This document shows, one piece after another, positions 14,101 through 23,600 of a stretch of DNA of 64,000 bases; position 1 is the first letter of the stretch, and each line of letters opens with the position of its first letter. The translations under genes and the position numbers were made by a program. The notes under the pieces are model-generated. The model ran no database searches, was not told the DNA's origin, and was given only the letters and a program-made list of their open reading frames with translations. Source of the DNA: Monoplex corrugatus (taxonomy: Eukaryota > Mollusca > Gastropoda > Littorinimorpha > Ranellidae); assembly GCA_030674185.1 (NCBI GenBank), contig JAPXFY010000031.1:2041656-2105655 (forward strand), read 5' to 3'.

Positions 14101-17100
14101 TATCAATTAACATCAGGAAGAGAGTTCTTGAGTGTTATGTAAAAGCGATACTGTTGTGAGGCATGGACACAAAAAGTCAGAACAAGATTGAGGCTACTGA
14201 AATGCGGTTTCTAAGAAGAATGTTGAGAGTTCCTTGGACAGCAAAGAAACAAACGAGACAGTCTTGAAGGAGGCAGACACAGGGACATGATGATGCAGAT
14301 TATGATGATGATGATGATAGGATGATGATGATAGGATGATGATGATGATAAAGCCAACAAAGGGCACCAATGTTTGTTGAGTACAGAAAAATTGCAAACT
14401 TTATGGTATGCAGTATTGTGGTATCAACGAGTTTCCAGAAATTTAGACCTTTTGCATGATCACAGTCTTGAAGATAGTTTTCATAAAGTGGCCAATTTTG
14501 CAAAATAGATGAAAAAATGCTGTATATCTGTACATCGCGGGAAAATGATGAAGATTCTAGAAGCATACGGCATTCCTGACCAGATAGTGAGAGCCATTAG
14601 CAAGTTATACGAGGGTACTCGAGCTAAAGTCCTCTCCCCTGATGGCGAAACAGAATACTTTAAAATATCAGCAGGGGTACTTCAAGGAGACACACTTGCA
14701 CCTTATCTGTTCACTGTAGTCGTAGACTATCTGATGACAAAGGCTATAGCTGGAAAAGAAGAAGAACTTGGTTTTACTTTGCAGCCCAGAAGAAGTCAAC
14801 GATATCCTGCTGACAGCTTGACAGATCTGGACTTTGCTGACGACATAGCACTGCTATCCAATGAAATATCGCAAGCAAAGTGGCTACTGGAACAGGTTGA
14901 AGTTGAAGCAGCTGAAGTTGGACTGCACTGCAATGCTAAGAAAACGAAAGTGATGATGTACAACGAAAGTAGGGAAAACGATATGAAATTCATTAATGGG
15001 GGAGACATTGAGCAAGTCTCCAATTTCAAGTATCTGGGCGGATGGATGGAGAACGGTCAGAAAGATATCTCTGTTCGAAAAGCCCTTGCTTGGTCTGCAT
15101 GTCACAAGCTGAAGATGATATGGACCTCTAACTTGAAAAAAGAACTAAAGATTCGTCTCTTTATATCCACTGTCGAGTCTGTGTTGCTCTACAACTCGGA
15201 AACATGGACCTTAACAAAGCAGATGGAGAAGAGTCTTGATGGGGCGTATACTCGCGTGTTGAGGATGGCATTAAATGTCACATGACTAATGAAGAGCTAT
15301 ATGGATACCTCCCTAAAGTTAGTGACAAGATAAGAACACGTAGGCTTCACCTAGCCGGTCACTGTGTGCGACATCCAGAGGAAGTTGCTTCACAACTTGT
15401 ACTGTGGCAGCCAACTGGAGGGAGAGCGAACAGGGGAAGGAAGACAACAGACTTCATTGATCTTCTCAAAAGGGACACTTGCCTCGAAAACATCGATGAG
15501 ATCAAGGCAGCTATGTTGGACAGGAGCAAGTGGAAGGAGTTCATCACAGAGGCTCAATCGGGAGATCAGCCTAACTATCTTTCTGTGAACGTTTACAATA
15601 GAGAAATTTGGCACCATTATAAACTGTAGAGTCCATACTTTTGTCTGGTATGTAAGACTAGGATACAGCTTATTGGTGATTTTGTGAGAATGGGTCATAC
15701 ATATTGGTGTTGAAAAGCAAGAAGACAAATATTTAAGTGGAGTATTGAAAATAATTTTTTTATAATTCCTCATTGACTGGCTATCAAAAAAGAAAAGAAA
15801 AAAAAAAGATAACGTTGGTTATGTTTCAGTTGTGCCCCAGCTGCCAACATGCTGCAGACCAACGGGGACTTGAAACGCAAGTGGACTTGGGCGGTGTACT
15901 GGCTCAATGACGAACTGGAGAGGGTGAATGTCCGTGTCTCTCTGTCTATGATTGTTGTTTGTTTTTGTGTGTGTGCCTGCGTGTTCATGCATGTGCTTGT
16001 GTGTGTGCATGTGTGTGTATGCATTGAGTGTTTTGGTGAGTGCTTGCATTTTGAATGAACTTGTCCAACAGAATGGATTGACTTCTCAAGGTATGTGTTT
16101 GAAAGGAGAGATTTGAGTCATTCACTTGGGAAATGTTACAAGTTTTGGGATTGTTTCATCATTCATATGAGATATGCAGTTTGTCATTGGTATTACAATT
16201 GATTTGTTCATCTCCATGCACAGTTCCCATTTGTGACTTGTCTGGTTCAGCTGGCTTAGTTCTCTGTCTTGGCCAGCATTTCAGTGAGAATGATGGCCGT
16301 GGGCTGGTACAGCCAGTCAATGCCCTTCCTGCCTGGTAAGCCTTTTGTCAGTTTCCCTTTGTTGTATTCTCTGGCCATACTCTACTCCTGTTTGGATGTC
16401 TCTGGTTTTCACTCTGTATTAGTGTATTAGTTATCTCTGACATTTACGTCTTTTGGAGTTTTAGTGGAACTTTACAATTCAATGTTGGCTTTCTTTTCCA
16501 TCAGTTTTAAGCAATTCAAATGACGATTGTAAACATTCTCTGAAGAAAAAAGATTGATTTGAATGCGATACCCAATATTGCTTCTCCACCAGTTTTGGAT
16601 AGAAGTCATGTCGGCATTGAAGAAACAGGACCAGTTCCGAATCAGTTGACTCATTTGTCTCCTTCTGCCTCCACGAGTGATGGGTTCATCAGTTCATTCA
16701 TCAAATTTGTGAGAGAAAAAAACCCATTTGGCATGGACCAGAATTACTACTTCATAGTGTGTGACCAGTTCTGCCTTACCAACCACCATCACGTCCCAGT
16801 CTGATCCCCTCGTCTCTTCATCAGACAATCACAGGGATATGGATCACCAACACCTTGAATGCAAATCTTTTGGCCTTAGATGGCCCATCAAATTTTGGCA
16901 GAATTTGGGTTCCAAGATGACTGTTCCTAGAGGTCTGTCTGTCTCCCCCTCACACAGCCAGCTTCATACTGAGCTGGAGAAGTTGACACAGAGCATTGTC
17001 AGTGTCCTACAAGGAAACCTGTCCTGTCTGCTTGTAGATGGAAACTTTTTAGCTGACTGAAAAGGCCCAGGGCTCTGACTGAAATTCTGGCCAAGACAGA

Positions 17101-17534
17101 GAATACAGCTGTCGAAGAAGATGACTTGTTGCAAACAGTAAATGAATCTTAGGAAAAAGCCCTGTTTTTTTTTGTTGTTTCACACCATTGCAACAGGTCA
17201 TGCCCTAAATTTTCCTCGTTGACATCATTATTGGTAAGCTTTTGAAATCACATATTCAGCAGTATAAACAAGATGAATTTTCTTACCAACATTTTCACCA
17301 TAATAGCGTTAATGGTTTCGAATTTTTAGCTTGCTTCATTGACAGAAAGATGATATTCAAGTTTATTGACAAAATGATTGTTACATTGATTGAATGTTTA
17401 TTGACAAAATGATTGTTACATTGATAGACTTATTTTATAGTCATATAGAATGTCAATCAATGTATCAATCATTGATATATTGCATTATTGATGGATTGTT
17501 TTGTCATTATTATCATGTTCTTCATGTCGTTTGC

Positions 17535-17608
<74 letters not shown>

Positions 17609-20600
17609 AGAGGCCATATGCTGCCAACACACAGTATGCGTACAACAACTGGTCTCCCCCGGCCCAGTCCAATGAAACTTCTAATGGGTAAATACGCTTG
17701 TTGTTTGTGTGAGAGGGGAGGTAAGAGGGAGTGAGGATGGAAGAGAGAGAAAGGGTTTTGTCAGTCATTTTGTTTTAATGTCTACAATTTTGCCTTTAGA
17801 CACTGGAATAGCGCATTGATTGTAACAAGTTATATACAGAAAATAACTATGATAAACGGCAAAGAAATTTACAAAAACAACAGTCAGTTTGCATGCTTTG
17901 AACTACAAGCTAATTGAAAATCTTTATAAGAACTTGGTTGGGAAAAAATCTTGACTAAAAGGCTATAATAAATGCTTCACATTTTGCAAACAAGAGTGGA
18001 TTTTACAAGTCATTTGTGTAGATTACATAAATATGTTGAAAGCATATGCTATTTAAGCTGTCAGAAACACTTACTTGATGAAAACTAGAAACATTTTCAG
18101 GGAAAAAGTTAGTTTATGTACTGTTATGTGAAAACATATGTACTGTTATGTGAAAACATATGTACTGTTATGTGAAAAAACATATGTACTGTTATGTGAA
18201 AATCTGCTCTTCCTGAGGAATACCACCTGTGTTTCAACAGTGCTGTTGTGATGAATATTATAGTTACAATGAAATGATACGGCAGCCCAACATTGTACAG
18301 TACATTGTTATGAAATGATATGGCCCAACATTTTACAAGTTTACAATGAAATGATATGGCCCAACATTTTACAAGTTTACAATGAAATGATATGGCCCAA
18401 CATTTTACAAGTTTACAATGAAATGATATGGCCCAACAGTTTTAACAAGTGTTAAATGAAATAATAGCCCAACATTGTACAGTACAGTGTAATGAAATAT
18501 AACAGCAAACACTGTACAGTGTAATGAAATATAACAGAGCAAACATTGTACAGTACAGTGTAATGAAATATAACAGCAAACATTGTACAGTGTAATGAAA
18601 TATAACAGAGCAAACATTGTACAGTACAGTGTAATGAAATATAACAGAGCAAACATTGTACAGTACAGTGTGATGAAATATAACAAGCATTGTACAGTAC
18701 AGTGTAATGAAATAAACAGAGCATTGTACAGTACAGTGTAATGAAATATAACAGAGCAAACATTGTACAGTACAGTGTAATGAAATATAACAGAGCAAAC
18801 ATTGTACAGTACAGTGTAATGAAATATAACAGAGCAAACATTGTACAGTACAGTGTAATGAAATACAACAGAGCAAACATTGTACAGTACAGTGTAATGA
18901 AATATAACAGAGCAAACATTGTACAGTACAGTGTAATGAAATATAACAGAGCAAACATTGTACAGTACAGTGTAATGAAATATAACAGAGCAAACATTGT
19001 ACAGTACAGTGTAATGAAATATAACAGAGCAAACATTGTACAGTACAGTGTAATGAAATATAACAGAGCAAACATTGTACAGTACAGTGTAATGAAATAT
19101 AACAGAGCAAACATTGTACAGTACAGTGTAATGAAATATAACAGAGCAAACATTGTACAGTACAGTGTAATGAAATATAACAGAGCAAACATTGTACAGT
19201 ACAGTGTAATGAAATATAACAGAGCAAACATTGTACAGTACAGTGTAATGAAATATAACAGAGCAAACATTGTACAGTACAGTGTAATGAAATATAACAG
19301 AGCAAACATTGTACAGTACAGTGTAATGAAATATAACAGAGCAAACATTGTACAGTACAGTGTAATGAAATATAACAGAGCAACATTGTACAGTACAGTG
19401 TAATGAAATATAACAGAGCAAACATTGTACAGTACAGTGTAATGAAATATAACAGAGCAAACATTGTACAGTACAGTGTAATGAAATATAACAGAGCAAC
19501 ATTGTACAGTACAGTGTAATGAAATATAACAGAGCAAACATTGTACAGTGTAATGAAATACAACAGAGCAAACATTGTACAGTACAGTGTAATGAAATAT
19601 AACAGAGCAAACATTGTACAGTACAGTGTAATGAAATACAACAGAGCAAACATTGTACAGTACAGTGTAATGAAATAAACAGAGCAAACATTGTACAGTT
19701 GTAATGAAATACAACAGAGCAAACATTGTACAGTGTAATGAAATATAACAGAGCAAATTTGTACAGTACAGTGTAATGAAATACAACAGAGCAACATTGT
19801 CAGTACAGTGTAATGAAATAAACAGAGCATTGTACAGTACAGTGTAATGAAAAAACAGAGCAACATTGTACAGTGTAATGAAATAAACAGAGCAACATGT
19901 ACAGTGTTAATGAAATATAACAGTACATTGTACGTACAGTGTAATGAAATATAAACAGAGAAACATTGTACAGTACAGTGTAATGAAATATAACAGAGAA
20001 ACATTGTACAGTACAGTGTAATGAAATATAACAGAGCATTGTACAGTACAGTGTAATGAAATATAACAGAGCAAACATTGTACAGTACAGTGTAATGAAA
20101 TACAACAGAGCATTGTACAGTACAGTGTAATGAAATATAACAGAGCAAACATTGTACAGTACAGTGTAATGAAATACAACAGAGCAAACATTGTACAGTA
20201 CAGTGTGATGAAATATAACAGAGCAAACATTGTACAGTACAGTGTAATGAAATACAACAGAGCAAACATTGTACAGTGTAATGAAATATAACAGAGCATT
20301 GTACAGTACAGTGTAATGAAATATAACAGAGCAAACATTGTACAGTGTAATGAAATATAACGAGCAAACATTGTACAGTGTAATGAAATACAACAGAGCA
20401 TTGTACAGTACAGTGTGATGAAATATAACAGAGCAAACATTGTACAGTACAGTGTAATGAAATACAACAGAGCATTGTACAGTACAGTGTGATGAAATAT
20501 AACAGAGCAAACATTGTACAGTACAGTGTGATGAAATATAACAGAGCAAACATTGTACAGTACAGTGTAATGAAATATAACAGAGCAAACATTGTACAGT

Positions 20601-23600
20601 ACAGTGTGATGAAATATAACAGAGCATTGTACAGTACAGTGTGATGAAATATAACAGAGCAAACATTGTACAGTACAGTGTAATGAAATAAACAGAGCAT
20701 TGTACAGTACAGTGTGATGAAATATAACAGAGCATTGTACAGTACAGTGTAATGAAATATAACAGAGCATTGTACAGTACAGTGTAATGAAATATAACAC
20801 AGCAAACATTGTACAGTACAGTGTAATGAAATATAACAGAGCATTGTACAGTACAGCGTAATGAAATATAACAGAGCAAACCAGAAGACAGTCAATATAG
20901 TGAAGAGTTCAGTCTAGCAGTGAAACTGACTGTGGGTCAAGGATGTCTGTGCTAATCAGAGTATATCTGTGTGTAGGTATTTCCTGGAGAGGTCTCAGAG
21001 TGCCAAGCAGACACTGAACAAGGCCTTTGAGCTCTGCCCTGAAGAGGTATGTTGCTACAATGTGGCTTATTTCTTATATGTTTGAGGACAGGGATGCAGT
21101 TTACTTGAAATATGTGTTGAACCTGTTACCCGCTAGCTTTTTTCAGTAGCATTTATAGTAGATACAAGTCTAGTGCTGCTGGTGCTTTTAGATCTACAGA
21201 AAATATGCAGCGATCAGTGGTGGATTCTGTTGTTTTTCACAAAACTCACTGAAGAATGTCCCAAGTCTGCATGTAGCTGATGAAAACTCTTACATAGCCA
21301 ATGAAGACGTCTTTCTGTGTATAAATCAGAGATAACAGTGGAAGCGACAGACATATGTCTGTAATATGCAACAAAATAAATGTGCACTAGACAAGAACAG
21401 AACGTCAACCAAAAGATGTTGATGGCAGTTGGAGAATCCTCTGTGATGATAATGATGATTAGTATTCTGTAAAGATTTGTTAAACTTTCACATTTGCATT
21501 GTCCAGTGTAAAATGCCCCTTTGTATCTTACTTATTTAAAACTACACGAAAGAAAGCCTTCTAACACACTTATACAGCCATAGTTTTGTCACTACAGGTG
21601 TTTTTTTAACCCCTTGAGTGCCGACGTTTTTTGACATCCAGTATTTTCTATGTGCCAGGGAAAAAATGTTGCATCGCTACCATGTACATTAACCCTTTGA
21701 CTCCTGCACCCTATGTACCAACTGCAAAAACTTAACTCCTTCGTCTATCCACCAACTTCCTGCAGGAAGCTGGTGAATAGCATGAGGGAGTCAAAGGGTT
21801 AAGTTTTTGTTTTGCTAGCATGGTTGGCAATGCAGGATGCTGGGGGTCAGGGTGCGGGAGTCAAAGGGTTAAAACAACTTGCTTCCATATTTATGGGAAT
21901 CTATGCATGAAATAACACAGAATGGTGCATTAGGCATGACTAAATGTATTTTCAGATGATTTATTTAGTAATTTCTTGAAATCACTACATATTTGCCATG
22001 AAAAAGTCATAACCGCTCATGATAGAAACCAAAAAAAAACAAAGGAAAAATAGAAGATATGGCCTTCCTGATGAAATTTAAAAGCTTTCAGACTTTGGCG
22101 GACCTCCTACTAAGAGATCACTGACAGCTGACGAGTTACAAAGAACCACAGTGTGCTAGTGCACCGAGTGGCTTGACCGGTCCACTGCCGCACCACCCTC
22201 ACCCCTACCCCTGCCCCACTCCATCACCCTAGTCTTCCCCTGGCCACTTCTAATACTGCTCACTGACAGTGTGGCTTATATAATTCTACAATGTGGTCCT
22301 GTCTGTCTCAACCCTCTGAAGTGTTGGCTAGCTGCCAGTATCGCCTGTGGCCACAAACCCTTTGTGTCACATGCTTGGAAAATCAATACTTTTCGTGTTG
22401 GGTCTGTCTGGTGCACATTTCATACCAACAGCGAGTAACTACTGCTGTTTTCAACATCTTGTGTCAGAATTGTCTTCTGAATCATCCTACAGTCATTTGT
22501 AAGTTCTTGACTCAACTCGCATGCTTTCAAAGGTTGGAAACTGCAGCATTGCAAGACAGTCCTGGTGTCAGCATTTTGCTGAAAACCAGTTTCTCTTTTC
22601 AGATAAATAAAACCAATCTGGTGAGAGTTGCATAGGTCAAAAAGTCATGTAAGGGAAGCCAGTCACTTTACTGAACCCTCTCTGAGACTGACAACATCAG
22701 TCGGTGCTTCTCTCCCATTTACATTAGGCTGAAACGTGTGTCAAACTACCTCCGTAAATTTTACGTATGTAGGCACCACAGAAGGCTATGAGAGCTCTGT
22801 AAATTTTACGTTGATGGCACTCAAGAGGTTAATAGCACGTAACTTGTAACCATATGTTACACATGCGTAAGCTCAGCTGATGTGAGAAATCATCTCACGG
22901 GTCGGCGTCACCAGGTTCAGTGTTGGCAGCTGTGCTCTTTAACACCATCATCTCCCTCCAGGCCGTTCAGTCTTGACTTTTGTGGACAATGTCTTAAATA
23001 TTTAGGTCACTGATGTTTGTTATGTTCTTGATGTATGAGATCGGAGGTCTGTCTTCCTTTTTGCTACTGTTTTTTCTGGAAAGATGGTTGCCATGAGGTC
23101 GATGTTCTTGCTGTGTGACACATGGCCAGTGTGTTTTCATCTTCTCTTGTTGATGTGTGAGAGACCATACTAAGTGTAAAATACTCAACTGGTCAAGAAA
23201 TCGGTGAAAAAATGTCCATCACCAGATGCTACTGTCGAGCCTACCCCACCCCTATCCTGATACCCGGTTCTGGCCCTAGTGATGCTTGTGCTACTTGTCT
23301 TTGTATGCCAAAGTGACTGGCAAGACTGTGCTTTCTGCGCTCCATTCCATCTTCTTTGTGTGCCTGGTGTTTTTCCCGGCTGTCAGTGTCAACTCTCAGC
23401 GTTTTTTTCCCCTGTTTTGATCACGGTGTTTACCACTCATTCTTCACCTACACTGAAAGAAGGAACGAAATTATGTGTCAGATTCTTACCATCCTGTAAG
23501 GAATTGTAAAAGAACTAGATTGCATGTCCAAATCTGACCATTCCTGTAAGGAATTGTAAAAGAGAACTAGATTGCATGTCCAAATCTGACCAGTCCTGTA

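Noticed and set aside
18442..20895. 817-codon open frame on the - strand ([17 protein letters not shown] repeats)
   Set aside because: The frame follows from a stop-free 39-bp satellite unit; all frames on that strand are open where units are intact. No conserved protein and no start context.
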